DNA of 64,000 nucleotides from an uncultured Bacteroidales bacterium (lineage in GTDB: Bacteria; Bacteroidota; Bacteroidia; Bacteroidales; P3): contig CALEFF010000040.1 in the NCBI GenBank assembly GCA_937876865.1, forward strand, positions 1 through 64,000, read 5' to 3'. A program made the translations under genes and the position numbers. The notes under the pieces are model-generated. The model had not been told where the DNA came from, made no database searches, and saw only the letters and a list, made by a program, of their open reading frames with translations. Below, piece by piece: positions 51,767 to 61,693 of the stretch. Numbering within the stretch: the stretch's first letter is position 1; the number at the start of each line of letters is the position of its first letter.

Positions 51767-52929
51767 GTACAGATAAATATACATTAAGAGGAGTATCTGC
51801 TGCAAAAGAAGACGTACACAACGCAATTAAAAACATAGACAAAGGATTATTCCCCAAAGCATTTTGTAAGGTAGTACCCGATATACTTTCAGGCGATGAA
51901 AACTATTGCATAGTAATGCATGCCGATGGAGCAGGAACAAAATCCTCACTTGCTTACGCCTATTGGAAAGAAACAGGAGATATGAGCGTTTGGAAAGGCA
52001 TAGCAATTGATTCAATAGTAATGAATATTGACGACTTACTTTGCGTAGGAATAACCGATAACATACTACTTTCCTCTACCATAGGAAGAAATAAACAACT
52101 AATTCCAGGAGAAGTAATCTCAGAAATTATAGGCGGAACAGAAGAGTTCTTAAAACAAATGAGAGAACTTGGAGTAGGCATTTACTCTACAGGAGGAGAA
52201 ACAGCAGATGTTGGAGATTTAGTAAGAACAATTATTGTTGATAGCACCGTTACTGCAAGAGCGAAAAGAGAAGATATAATAAATAATGATAATATAAAAC
52301 CAGGCAATGTAATAGTAGGACTTGCAAGTTTTGGAAAAGCAACTTACGAAGAAGAATACAACGGAGGTATGGGTAGTAATGGACTAACTTCTGCTCGCCA
52401 CGATGTATTCTCAAAAACAGTTGGAGAAAAATACCCTGAAACTTTTGACTCCTCATTACCAAAAGAAGTTGTCTATTGTGGAGGATTAAATCTTACTGAC
52501 CCAAGCACAGTAGAGGGAATAAGTGCAGGAAAACTTGTACTCTCTCCTACAAGAACTTACGCTCCAATTATTGCTAAAATCTTAAAAAAATACCGTAAAA
52601 AAATAGATGGAATGATTCACTGCAGTGGAGGAGCACAAACAAAAGTACTTCACTTCCTTAACGATGGATGTAAAGTAATAAAAGATAATCTATTCCCTAC
52701 TGCTGAGTTGTTTGAAATGATACAACAACAAAGTAAAACAGATTGGAAGGAAATGTATAAAGTCTTTAACATGGGACATCGTATGGAAATCTACACCGAT
52801 GAAGACACTGCGAAAGAAATAATAAAAATCTCACAAGACTTTGGCGTAGAGGCACAAATAGTAGGAAGAGTAGAAGAGGGTGAAAAGAGCGTAGAAATCC
52901 ACTCACCATACGGATTATTCACATACTAA
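51763..52929 (+). CDS. purM: Phosphoribosylformylglycinamidine cyclo-ligase (AIR synthetase)
   Basis: Makes aminoimidazole ribonucleotide in purine biosynthesis. The 388-residue protein is the longer Bacteroidetes form of PurM. Visible blocks are MHADGAGTKSSLAYAYWKETG (substrate/ATP region), IAIDSIVMNIDDLLCVG, GIYSTGGETADVGD, and GLTSARHDVF with the loop before it. The C-terminal AIRS_C domain ends with IVGRVEEGEKSVEIHSPYG. No other purine genes are next to it. The gene is coupled to ctpA by a 4-base overlap and followed at once by the LutA-like gene. Confidence 0.93.
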   Translation: MSTDKYTLRGVSAAKEDVHNAIKNIDKGLFPKAFCKVVPDILSGDENYCIVMHADGAGTKSSLAYAYWKETGDMSVWKGIAIDSIVMNIDDLLCVGITDNILLSSTIGRNKQLIPGEVISEIIGGTEEFLKQMRELGVGIYSTGGETADVGDLVRTIIVDSTVTARAKREDIINNDNIKPGNVIVGLASFGKATYEEEYNGGMGSNGLTSARHDVFSKTVGEKYPETFDSSLPKEVVYCGGLNLTDPSTVEGISAGKLVLSPTRTYAPIIAKILKKYRKKIDGMIHCSGGAQTKVLHFLNDGCKVIKDNLFPTAELFEMIQQQSKTDWKEMYKVFNMGHRMEIYTDEDTAKEIIKISQDFGVEAQIVGRVEEGEKSVEIHSPYGLFTY

Positions 52930-53502
52930 ATGAAAATAGGTATATTAGTAAGTTGCTCAGTTGATGAATTTTCACCCCAAAGAGCAGAAACGCTTATAAC
53001 ATATTTGCTCTCCTTTGGCGTTGAGACTTACCTATCTATGGAGCACACTTGTTGTGGACGATTACTCTATGAGGCAGGAGAGGAAAAAACTAAAAATCAA
53101 CTACTTGAAAAAACAATTCAACTCTATAAAGAATGCACTTACATCATCTGCACCTGTTCACAATGCTGCAAATACCTGCGAAAAAACAAAAGTCTAAAAG
53201 AAAAAGTAATAACAATAGAAGAATTCTTAGAAATAAAAGGTAAAAAACTTAATCTTAACTCCCTACCCTTTAAAGTTTATCAAATAGAAGACTTTGGAAG
53301 TTTGGAAGTGATTTCTATTTCTAATCCTGTGGTTTGCAATGCCTTAATAGAAAGGGAAATAAATAAAGTAATAAAAAGTGGAATAAAATACGTTTACGTA
53401 AAAGATGAAAATTACTACCAACTATTTGACAACTACATTAAAAAAAATAAAATTGATTTAAAAATCTTTCATTTAATTGATTTACTCTCCTATGCAAAAT
53501 AA
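52930..53502 (+). CDS. LutA-like orphan protein with a single CCG motif
   Basis: A 190-residue protein that resembles the N-terminal half of LutA/GlpC-type Cys-rich electron-transfer proteins. Visible matches are GILVSCSVDEFSPQRAETLI (like CxxDxFxP), MEHTCCGRLLYEAGEEK (the CCG motif) and IICTCSQCCKYLRK (the CxxC partner position). The second CCG domain found in full LutA (CCGFGG) is missing and the C-terminal third has no Cys except one. No lutB or lutC is nearby. It may be a reduced iron-sulfur or scaffold protein; a job in lactate oxidation cannot be claimed. It starts right after the purM stop and overlaps the next gene by 11 bases. Confidence 0.7.
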   Translation: MKIGILVSCSVDEFSPQRAETLITYLLSFGVETYLSMEHTCCGRLLYEAGEEKTKNQLLEKTIQLYKECTYIICTCSQCCKYLRKNKSLKEKVITIEEFLEIKGKKLNLNSLPFKVYQIEDFGSLEVISISNPVVCNALIEREINKVIKSGIKYVYVKDENYYQLFDNYIKKNKIDLKIFHLIDLLSYAK

Positions 53503-54439
53503 CTATCCTTGGCATCACTCACGCCCCTTTAACGCTTATTCCAACTATTTTAAACAAAAATATGGTGAGCGTTTACAAAAACTCTCCATTGATGCGGGTT
53601 TTTCTTGTCCAAATCGTGATGGAAAAATATCTTTTGGAGGATGTAGTTTTTGTGATAACAACGCCTTTAACCCCTCCTATTGCTCGAAGAAAACTATTTT
53701 ACAGCAAATAGAAGAAGGAATTAGTTTTCATTCGTGGAGATATAAAAACGTTAAAAACTATCTTGCTTATTTTCAAGCATATAGTAATACTTACGCACCC
53801 CTTGATGTATTAAAAAAAAGATACGAAGAAGCACTCTCTCACCCAAATATAATAGGTTTAGTAATTGGCACACGCCCCGATTGCGTTGATAACCAAGCAC
53901 TTGATTACCTACAAGAGGTTAGCGAAAAACATATAATTATACTTGAATTTGGAATAGAAAGTTGTTATAATCAAACACTTAAGAGAATAAATCGTGGTCA
54001 TAGTTTTGAGCAAAGCGTGTGGGCGATAGAAGAAAGTGCTAAGCGGGGAATAACCACAGGAGGTCATTTAATCTTTCAACTACCAGGTGAAACGAAAGAA
54101 ATGATGCTTGATGAAGCGAAAATACTTAGCGAATTACCACTGCATTCAATTAAATTTCACCAACTTATACTTGTAAAAAACACCCCTATCATTAAAGATT
54201 GGAAAGAAAATCCTCAGGACTTTATTTTTATGCAATTTGATGAATATAAGGAGTTTATGATAGATTTCTTAGAAAGACTCTCACCACACATAGTAATAGA
54301 AAGGTTTGCAGGTGAGGTGCCTCCGAGATTTCAAGAAGTGGAAAGTAATTGGCATTTGCTTAGAAATGAGACACTTGTACAAAAAATAGAGGAAAGAATG
54401 ATAGAGCGAAACACCTATCAAGGAAGACTTTTTAAATAA
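53492..54439 (+). CDS. Radical-SAM protein of the YhcC (TIGR01212) family
   Basis: A 315-residue radical-SAM enzyme. The ATG at 53492 overlaps the end of the LutA-like gene by 11 bases and is preferred to an upstream TTG. The cluster-binding region FSCPNRDGKISFGGCSFC (CxnCxxC form of this family) near residue 40 is intact, with YFQAYSNTYAPL and GTRPDC as further family blocks. YhcC-type proteins are widespread and of unsettled function. The C-terminal SPHIVIERFAGEVPPRF motif is also typical. Confidence 0.9.
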   Translation: MQNNYPWHHSRPFNAYSNYFKQKYGERLQKLSIDAGFSCPNRDGKISFGGCSFCDNNAFNPSYCSKKTILQQIEEGISFHSWRYKNVKNYLAYFQAYSNTYAPLDVLKKRYEEALSHPNIIGLVIGTRPDCVDNQALDYLQEVSEKHIIILEFGIESCYNQTLKRINRGHSFEQSVWAIEESAKRGITTGGHLIFQLPGETKEMMLDEAKILSELPLHSIKFHQLILVKNTPIIKDWKENPQDFIFMQFDEYKEFMIDFLERLSPHIVIERFAGEVPPRFQEVESNWHLLRNETLVQKIEERMIERNTYQGRLFK

Positions 54440-54454
54440 AAAAACTACGCCTTT

Positions 54455-54535
54455 ATTTTTTCTTTGATTTTTAAAAAAAAAGCAAAGTTTTTTTTAATTT
54501 TTTCTTTGATTTTTTTCAAAAAAACATTGTTTTAT
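54455..54535 (+). terminator. AT-rich double CTTTG/CAAAG terminator-like region
   Basis: After the YhcC gene, CTTTG (54462-54466) can pair with CAAAG (54483-54487) followed by a T run. A second TTTCTTTGATTTTTT copy follows (54501-54515). It resembles the elements at 11670-11722 and 42217-42246. Confidence 0.55.
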
Positions 54536-54545
54536 TTTTTTGATG

Positions 54546-54553
54546 TATTTTTG
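54546..54553 (+). promoter_or_regulatory. -7 promoter box of rlmN
   Basis: TATTTTTG, 16 bases upstream of the ATG at 54570. It rules out the in-frame TTG/ATG at 54540-54543 as the start of transcripts from here. Confidence 0.5.
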
Positions 54554-54569
54554 CAGAAATTACATAATA

Positions 54570-55604
54570 ATGAAAGATAAACTTTATGGAAAAACTTTGC
54601 AGGAATTAGAGGTGATTTGCACTCAACTTTCACTTGCGAAGTTCACTGCTAAGCAAATAGCAGATTGGTTATATAAAAAGGAAATTTCCTCAATTAAACA
54701 AATGTCTAACCTTTCTTTGAGGGCAAGAGCGGCATTGGAGGATATATTCGATTTTGGTCTTACGTCTTATAGGGAGAAAGTTGTGTCAAAGGACGGAACT
54801 AAGAAATATCTCTTTGAATATGAGGGTAATGCGTGGGTAGAGGCAGTTATGATTCCCGATAAGGAGCGTTATACTCTTTGTGTAAGTACTCAAGTGGGGT
54901 GCAGAATGAATTGTCAGTTTTGTGCGACCGGTAAGCAGGGGTTAAAGCGTAATCTTACTACTAACGAAATTCTTAATATAATAAGGAGTATCGATGAGTT
55001 TTCTCTCTTAACTAATGTGGTGTACATGGGAATGGGGGAACCTTTGGACAATTATGATAATCTAATGCGTTCACTTGAGGTTTTAACTTCAAAATGGGGC
55101 ATGGCATGGAGTGGAAAGCGTATAACGGTTAGCACTTGTGGTTTCTTACCTAAGTTAAAGGATTTTCTCAACTCGACTAATGTTCATCTTGCTATTAGTT
55201 TACATAATATCATTCCAAGCGAGCGAGCAGAGATTATGCCTATAGAGAAAGCGTATAAGATAGAAGATGTCATTGAGTTGTTAAAGCAGTATGATTGGAG
55301 TGGTCAAAGACGCTTAACTTTTGAGTATATTGTGTTTAAAAATCTTAATGATAAACCTCGTCATATTCTTTCGCTTGCAAAGGAACTTGGGGAGTTGGAG
55401 TGTAGGGTAAATCTTATTCGTTTTCACTCTATTCCTAATACTATTTTTCAATCTGCTGAGCAAGAGGATATGATTAAATTTAGAGATATTCTTTCTTCCA
55501 AAGGAATAACTACTACTATTCGTGCTTCAAGGGGTGAGGATATTTTAGCGGCATGTGGTTTGCTTAGTACGAAAAAATTATTATCTTTGCCTGTTAAAAA
55601 CTAA
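54570..55604 (+). CDS. rlmN: 23S rRNA (adenine-C2)-methyltransferase
   Basis: A radical-SAM enzyme that methylates A2503 of 23S rRNA and A37 of some tRNAs. The ATG at 54570 gives 344 residues, matching the family. The cluster motif CRMNCQFCATG (about 105-115), the GMGEPLDNYDNL block, and catalytic Cys late in AACGLLSTKK are all present. N-terminal helical domain (KQIADWLYKKEISSI) normal. This and the next gene use more G on the coding strand than the genes before it; I see no other sign of transfer. Confidence 0.95.
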   Translation: MKDKLYGKTLQELEVICTQLSLAKFTAKQIADWLYKKEISSIKQMSNLSLRARAALEDIFDFGLTSYREKVVSKDGTKKYLFEYEGNAWVEAVMIPDKERYTLCVSTQVGCRMNCQFCATGKQGLKRNLTTNEILNIIRSIDEFSLLTNVVYMGMGEPLDNYDNLMRSLEVLTSKWGMAWSGKRITVSTCGFLPKLKDFLNSTNVHLAISLHNIIPSERAEIMPIEKAYKIEDVIELLKQYDWSGQRRLTFEYIVFKNLNDKPRHILSLAKELGELECRVNLIRFHSIPNTIFQSAEQEDMIKFRDILSSKGITTTIRASRGEDILAACGLLSTKKLLSLPVKN

Positions 55605-55621
55605 TGAAATTTATTTAATTT

Positions 55622-58600
55622 ATGAGAAAAATAATTTTAATTTTTGCGTTATTAGTGGTAGGAATTACTACTAATTTATTTGCCGCCCCGGCATATCCTT
55701 ATCCTTTAGAGTTTAGGCAAAGTGATAACTCTTATCTTACTGTTCAAATGCGTGGAGATGAGAGAGTTTCCTGGGGTAAGACTACTGATGATTACACTCT
55801 TATGCGTGCAAAGAATGGCGACTGGGTGTATGCTATTTCTAATGGTAGTGGTGGTATGATACCCTCTTCTATGATTGCTCATAATCCTAACGAAAGAGGT
55901 AGTGAGGAACTTGCTTTTATTTCCTCCTTAGATAAGGCATTGTTTTATTCAAGGGAGCAAATTTCTTATTTAAAACAATTATGGGAAATAAATGAGGATT
56001 TTCAAGATAGAAGAAAAAATGCAATTGGACAAGATACTTCTTCTTCTTTTCAAGAGACTTATAAGTTAGTAGTAATTCTTATGAGTTATCCTGATTTTCC
56101 TTTTACAACTCCAAGAGAGGAAATTGATAATCTTTTTAATCAAGTGGGGTATTCTTCTAATGGTAGTACAGGTAGTGTGCATGATTATTTCGTTGCTTCT
56201 TCCTTTGGAAAATTGAACGTAGAGGCACAGGTAGTTGGTCCTTATACTTCTTTTAATAATCTCTCTTATTATGGTGAAAACTACGCAGGTGGTGGAGATA
56301 TGAGAGTTAGGGAGTTGATTACCGAAGCAGTTGATGCAGCAGATGCAGAGGTGGATTTCTCTCAGTTTACTAATGAGAGTGAGAGTTATGTGAGTTGTGT
56401 GTATGTTATTTACGCAGGTTATGGTGAAGCGGCAGGGGGAGCAGCAAATACTATCTGGCCACATCGCTCGTCAGTTTATCCTCCTATTATGAAAGATGGA
56501 GTGAATATTTATGATTACGCTTGTAGTAATGAAATAAATGGTTCTCCTTCTTATCCTTCTCCTTTGGTAATTGGTACTATTTGCCACGAGTTTTCTCATG
56601 CTCTTGGTCTTCCTGATTTTTATGACACTGACTATGAGGAAAATGGAAGTTTCTCTCATCACGATAGTTATGACTTAATGTGTAGTGGTAATTATAATAA
56701 TGGTGGTAAAACTCCTCCTGTGTGGAATGCTTACGAGCGTAGTATTAGAAATTATGTTAATATTGAGGAAATAAGCACTGAGGGTGATTATACTCTTGCT
56801 CCGTTGATGAGCGATAACGTGGCATTTAAAATGAGTTTTAATAATGATGAATACTTCATATTGGAAAATAGACAACAAACTTCTTGGGATTATTATCTAC
56901 CTGGACACGGTATGTTAATTTTCCATATAAATAGGAATGCTCCTGGTTGGAATTCTAATTGCAGTAATTGTAATCCTAATAATCCTGGTTTTGACTTAGA
57001 AGAGGCAGGTGGTAGTGGATGGTATACTCAAGATAGCGAAAAACCTTTCCCAGGAACTGGTTATAACACTTCTTTTACTGATGAAACATCTCCAAGTAGT
57101 CAATCGTTTAACGGAACTTATTTAAATCGTCCTATTTTTAATATCGCAGAGAATACAACAACAAAAAATATTACTTTTACACTTGGTCAAACCCCTCGTC
57201 CTATTGTAAAAACTCAATCACCTATTATTAAAATAGATACTGTTAGTGTAGGAGTTGTGATAGAAAACTTATCTTCTTTTAATATAGTAGAAGCAGGAAT
57301 TTGTTATAGCACTACAAATCTTCTACCTAATCAGGCAACTGATAGTAAGGTAATGGCAAGTAATATTCAAGCAAATATGTCTTTGGATTTAACTTCGCTT
57401 ACTCCTAATACAGAATATTATTTAAGAGCATATGCTAAAACTGCAACTGAGGTAGGTTATGGTGAGGTAATCAAGATTAAAACTCCTTGTAGTGCAATAG
57501 ATGATTTACCTTATATAGAAGAGTTTAATGATGTTATGGAACTTCTTTGCTGGGGTCAAGAGGCAACGCTTTATGTGGATAATGGATGGAAATTAAATGA
57601 TAGCATTGCTTTTATAAAATCAAATAGAACCTCAGGTAGTCAAACAACTATTTTAGTTTCTCCTCTTTTTGATTTATCGGCGTTGAATTCTCCTGTTTTG
57701 AAGTTCTCTCACACTCAAAAAACTCTAAATTATAAAACAGATAATTTACGTATAAAATATAAAACTCTTCAAGGTTCTTGGACTCAATTAGAAAGTTATA
57801 CCTCAAACATAGCATCTTGGACTGATGAAATTATTAATTTACCTGCAAATCAAGATTATATAATACTTGGTTTTGAAGCAGAGGTAAAGGGAGGTGAAGG
57901 TGTACAATTGGATAATGTTCAAATCTATGATGGTGATATGAGTGCTTATCCAAGTGTTCAAACGCTTTCTACTCAATTTGTTAGTGATAATGCAGCAAGC
58001 GTTAGTGCAAAATTAAATGCTCATGGAAATAACACTGTTCATACCTTAGGAATATGCTTATCAACACACCCTAACCCTACTATTGATGATGAAATAATTC
58101 TTACTAATGTATCTCAAGAGGTATTTACAATAGATTTAGAAAACTTAATTCCTCATACTACTTATTATGTAAGAGCATTTGCAAGAAATAATGGACATAT
58201 TTCTTATGGCGAGCAGTTGAGTTTTATAACAGAATGTGCAAGAATTGTAGATTATCCTTTCTTAGTTAATATTCCTGAAATTCAATCTTGTGTAGAAATG
58301 AATACTTCTTGGCAATTTGATGAGCAAACAACTATCTATACTTTCTCTTCTGATGAACAATCCGCTACTTCTAAGTTAGTTTTACCAATATTAAATATGT
58401 CTAACAGAGAAGCAACTTATATTAGTTTTGATAGAAAGAATAATTCTGACGTTTTAAGAGTATTATACAAAAACTCTGTTGAGGGAGAATGGAGCGAAAT
58501 TGCTAATTATTCAACAGTTCAAAATGAGTTTACAAGAGATTCTCTATTACTTACTAACCTTTCAGAAAACTATTACATCGCTTTTGAAGGGGTAAGTAAT

Positions 58601-59782
58601 CTTTCTTCTATAGAGTTGAAAAACATAGTAGTTTATGCTACTTATCAATTGCCTATTCTTAATGTAGAACAACTTTCTTCTACTTACAATTCTATTTCAG
58701 TTACAGCAGATGTTATTTATGAGGGAGTTTCTTCTATTAGCAATAAGGGTATTATATGGGGCACTTCTGCTGATATTGACTTAACTAACTCTAATGTAAT
58801 TCCTCTTGGAAGTGGCATGGGTAGTTTCTCAACTACAATCAATAATCTTACCGAAAATACTACTTACTATGTTAAAGCGTTTGCAACTAATAACAATGGC
58901 ACTTCTTACACCTATGCACATCAAATCACAACTCCTTATACTCCTATTTTCGACAATACTATAGGAAGCGACCAAACTATTTGCGAAGGAGTAGTTGCTA
59001 ATATGTTAATGGGTTCTTTGCCAACAGGAGGTAATGGAGAATATACTTATCTTTGGATTATGAGTACTGATTCTTTGCAAACTTGGAGCGAAGCAAGCAT
59101 TGGAAGTGATTACACAGGACAAAATCTTGATATGAGACAACTTTTCGATACTACATATTTTGCAAGAGTTGTTTATTCTAATCACGTTTGCGATACAAGT
59201 AATGTAGTAGCAATCAATGTTCACTCAACAACAAAACCAGGTAACGTATTCGTTTCTACAAATACAGTATCTGTAGGAGAAGCAGTAGAACTTCAACTAA
59301 GAGCATCTTTTGGTGAGGTATTGTATTGGGAGTATAAAAAACCTGAATTTAATTGGTTAGAAATGGAAAACTCCGCTGATTTAAAAATTATTTCACACTA
59401 TCCAAACATAACAGGTGAATGGCAATACAGAGCAGTTGTTCAAAATGGAGTTTGTCCTGCTAAAACCTCAGGAGTAGGAATAGTATATGTTGATGGTGTA
59501 GGATTAGACGATGTTGCTAACAATCAAGTAGAAATAAAACTTTTACCTAATCCTTCAAAAGGAAAAGTTAGATTTGAAGTAAACTCTTCTTCAAACAAAA
59601 ATGTTAATTTAGAGGTTTATGATATGCAATCACGCAAAGTATTTGTAGAAGAAAACACAACTCTAAATCAACTCTCTCAATCTACATTAGATTTAACTCA
59701 CCTAACAAATGGCACTTATTTAATTAAGATTATTTCTTCTGATAAAGAAGAATGGAGTGAAAAATTGATAATATCTAAATAG
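55622..59782 (+). CDS. Large T9SS-secreted M6-family metalloprotease
   Basis: A 1386-residue secreted protein: signal peptide (about 1-21, ending FAAP), propeptide-like region, M6 metalloprotease domain (about 140-480) and a long tail. The zinc site is HEFSHALGLPD with the first His at about 322. Fibronectin-III/adhesin-like beta domains follow (about 515-1050, with repeated LTPNTEYYLRAYAKT, LIPHTTYYVRAFARN and LTENTTYYVKAFATN). The C terminus is a T9SS type A sorting domain (about 1310-1386, PNPSKGKVRFEV ... LTNGTYLIKI). The repeats and domain order fit an extracellular or surface protease. It follows rlmN by 17 bases and precedes nadC by 2. Confidence 0.92.
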   Translation: MRKIILIFALLVVGITTNLFAAPAYPYPLEFRQSDNSYLTVQMRGDERVSWGKTTDDYTLMRAKNGDWVYAISNGSGGMIPSSMIAHNPNERGSEELAFISSLDKALFYSREQISYLKQLWEINEDFQDRRKNAIGQDTSSSFQETYKLVVILMSYPDFPFTTPREEIDNLFNQVGYSSNGSTGSVHDYFVASSFGKLNVEAQVVGPYTSFNNLSYYGENYAGGGDMRVRELITEAVDAADAEVDFSQFTNESESYVSCVYVIYAGYGEAAGGAANTIWPHRSSVYPPIMKDGVNIYDYACSNEINGSPSYPSPLVIGTICHEFSHALGLPDFYDTDYEENGSFSHHDSYDLMCSGNYNNGGKTPPVWNAYERSIRNYVNIEEISTEGDYTLAPLMSDNVAFKMSFNNDEYFILENRQQTSWDYYLPGHGMLIFHINRNAPGWNSNCSNCNPNNPGFDLEEAGGSGWYTQDSEKPFPGTGYNTSFTDETSPSSQSFNGTYLNRPIFNIAENTTTKNITFTLGQTPRPIVKTQSPIIKIDTVSVGVVIENLSSFNIVEAGICYSTTNLLPNQATDSKVMASNIQANMSLDLTSLTPNTEYYLRAYAKTATEVGYGEVIKIKTPCSAIDDLPYIEEFNDVMELLCWGQEATLYVDNGWKLNDSIAFIKSNRTSGSQTTILVSPLFDLSALNSPVLKFSHTQKTLNYKTDNLRIKYKTLQGSWTQLESYTSNIASWTDEIINLPANQDYIILGFEAEVKGGEGVQLDNVQIYDGDMSAYPSVQTLSTQFVSDNAASVSAKLNAHGNNTVHTLGICLSTHPNPTIDDEIILTNVSQEVFTIDLENLIPHTTYYVRAFARNNGHISYGEQLSFITECARIVDYPFLVNIPEIQSCVEMNTSWQFDEQTTIYTFSSDEQSATSKLVLPILNMSNREATYISFDRKNNSDVLRVLYKNSVEGEWSEIANYSTVQNEFTRDSLLLTNLSENYYIAFEGVSNLSSIELKNIVVYATYQLPILNVEQLSSTYNSISVTADVIYEGVSSISNKGIIWGTSADIDLTNSNVIPLGSGMGSFSTTINNLTENTTYYVKAFATNNNGTSYTYAHQITTPYTPIFDNTIGSDQTICEGVVANMLMGSLPTGGNGEYTYLWIMSTDSLQTWSEASIGSDYTGQNLDMRQLFDTTYFARVVYSNHVCDTSNVVAINVHSTTKPGNVFVSTNTVSVGEAVELQLRASFGEVLYWEYKKPEFNWLEMENSADLKIISHYPNITGEWQYRAVVQNGVCPAKTSGVGIVYVDGVGLDDVANNQVEIKLLPNPSKGKVRFEVNSSSNKNVNLEVYDMQSRKVFVEENTTLNQLSQSTLDLTHLTNGTYLIKIISSDKEEWSEKLIISK

Positions 59783-59784
59783 AG

Positions 59785-60639
59785 ATGTGGGAGAAATATA
59801 ATCAAGATATAATTTCACATATAGAACTTGCACTTAAAGAAGATGTGGGACAAGCAGACCACTCTTCTTTATCGTGCATTGAAAAAACAACAATAGACAA
59901 AGCAAAACTTGTAGCAAAACAAGACTGCATAATATGTGGAATAGACGTTGCAAGAAAAGTTTACAACCAAGTTGATGAAAGTGTAAAGTTTACCGCTTTG
60001 AAAAAAGATGGAGATAAGGTAAAAAAAGGCGAAGAAGTGTTTAAGGTAGAAGGTCCTGCTATTTCAATTCTTACTGCCGAACGCACTGCATTGAATTATA
60101 TGCAAAGACTAAGTGCAATTTCAACTCGTACTTCTTATTATCAATCTTTAATTGAGGGAACAAACGCTAAACTCCTTGACACAAGAAAGACAACTCCTAC
60201 AATGCGTATATTAGAAAAGTATGCTGTAAAAACAGGAGGTGGAACTAATCACCGCTTTGGTCTCTATGATATGATAATGCTTAAAGACAATCATATAGAC
60301 TTTGCAGGAGGAATATCAAGGGCGATAGATAAGGTTCACAACTATTTGAAAGAAAACTCCCTTAACCTAAAAATTGAAATAGAGGTAAGAGATTTTTCTG
60401 AACTTAACCAAGTTTTAGAAAAAGGAGGAGTAGATAGGATTATGCTTGATAATTTCAGCGTTGAGGACACAAAGAAAGCAGTTGAGATTATCGGTAAAAG
60501 ATATGAGATTGAAAGTTCAGGAGGAATAAACGAAACAACTCTTCCTCTTTATGCACAAACAGGTGTAGATTTCATATCTGTTGGAGCATTAACTCACAAA
60601 ATCGATAGCATAGATTTAAGTCTTGTTGCAGACAACTAA
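59785..60639 (+). CDS. nadC: Nicotinate-nucleotide pyrophosphorylase (carboxylating)
   Basis: Converts quinolinate and PRPP to nicotinate mononucleotide in NAD biosynthesis. The 284-residue length is normal. Visible blocks are KEDVGQADHSSLSC at the N terminus, ERTALNYMQRLSAISTRT, LLDTRKTTPTMRILEKYAVKTGGGTNHRFGLYD (substrate-binding Arg/Lys set) and IMLDNFSVE near residue 210. No nadA or nadB is adjacent. It begins 2 bases after the M6 protease gene and ends directly at the next start. Confidence 0.96.
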   Translation: MWEKYNQDIISHIELALKEDVGQADHSSLSCIEKTTIDKAKLVAKQDCIICGIDVARKVYNQVDESVKFTALKKDGDKVKKGEEVFKVEGPAISILTAERTALNYMQRLSAISTRTSYYQSLIEGTNAKLLDTRKTTPTMRILEKYAVKTGGGTNHRFGLYDMIMLKDNHIDFAGGISRAIDKVHNYLKENSLNLKIEIEVRDFSELNQVLEKGGVDRIMLDNFSVEDTKKAVEIIGKRYEIESSGGINETTLPLYAQTGVDFISVGALTHKIDSIDLSLVADN

Positions 60640-61689
60640 ATGACAAAAAGGGGGAATAAATACCTAAGAAAAATATTATATTGGCGTCCCGTTAGAACTC
60701 TATTACATTATTCTCGATTAGTAGTTTTACCAGGATTTCAAGGCATACCTTTATTTGACGTAGGCATATTCTTCATTAAAGGATTAGCAAAAGGAGCAAT
60801 CAACCAAAGAGCATCTTCAGCAGCATTTCGTTTCGTGATGGCAATTTTCCCTATGCTATTGTTTCTCTTCACTCTCCTACCCTATTTTGACACTCAATAC
60901 TATTCAAATCAAATATTTACATTCCTCAAAGATATACTCCCACTTAATATTTACCAACCAATAGAGGCAACTTTAATTGAAATCCTTTCTCGCAAATACA
61001 ATAGTTTGATGTCAATAGGTATCGTAGCAGCAATTTACGCAAGTTCAAGTGGAATTAACGCTATGATGATTTCCTTTCACACCTCAAAACACGAATCAAT
61101 AGAAAAACGCAGTTGGTGGAAAAGACGTTTAATCTCTATAGTTATGGTTATCTTTGGAGTATTTGGCATAATTATAGTTCTCACCTTATTAGGAGGTTTC
61201 AAATGGTTTATAAACTATTTGGTTACAGAAGAAATAATTAACACAACCTTTCAAATAATTTGCTTACAAATAATACGATGGGTGGTAATTATTTCAATGA
61301 TTTATTTTGCACTTAGTTCATTATATTATTTCTCCTTAGAATCAAAAAAAGGGTATAAGTTTTTTTCAGCAGGAGCAACTCTTGCTACAATACTCTTTAT
61401 CATAACAACTCAAGCATTTATTCTCTACATACGTTTCTTCCCTTCCTACAACGCTCTTTATGGTTCAATAGGGGTTTTAATTTTCCTTTTTTTATGGATA
61501 TACCTCTCTTGTTTTACAATTCTAATAGGGTTTGAACTCAATGCAAGTATATCAGATGCCTATCAAGAAAGACATTCCGATGAGTTAATAACTATTTCAA
61601 GAACTGCAAGAACTACTAAAATATCTCAAAGAATTAAAAAATTATTTCTTAGTTTCAGAAAAAAATATCAAAGAATTATAACAAAATAA
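60640..61689 (+). CDS. YihY/virulence factor BrkB family membrane protein
   Basis: An inner-membrane protein of 349 residues with about six transmembrane helices. The family opening FFIKGLAKGAINQRASSAAFRFVMAIFPMLLFL (about 45-77) and the later SYNALYGSIGVLIFLFLWIYLSC are present. BrkB/YihY proteins (once called RNase BN by mistake) have no confirmed function; envelope transport has been suggested. The C-terminal tail is basic and cytoplasmic (TTKISQRIKKLF). It starts at the base after the nadC stop. Confidence 0.9.
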   Translation: MTKRGNKYLRKILYWRPVRTLLHYSRLVVLPGFQGIPLFDVGIFFIKGLAKGAINQRASSAAFRFVMAIFPMLLFLFTLLPYFDTQYYSNQIFTFLKDILPLNIYQPIEATLIEILSRKYNSLMSIGIVAAIYASSSGINAMMISFHTSKHESIEKRSWWKRRLISIVMVIFGVFGIIIVLTLLGGFKWFINYLVTEEIINTTFQIICLQIIRWVVIISMIYFALSSLYYFSLESKKGYKFFSAGATLATILFIITTQAFILYIRFFPSYNALYGSIGVLIFLFLWIYLSCFTILIGFELNASISDAYQERHSDELITISRTARTTKISQRIKKLFLSFRKKYQRIITK

Positions 61690-61693
61690 AGAT

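Noticed and set aside
56066..56464. A 132-codon minus-strand open frame inside the M6 protease gene
   Set aside because: It is antisense to the conserved catalytic domain and has no independent signals.
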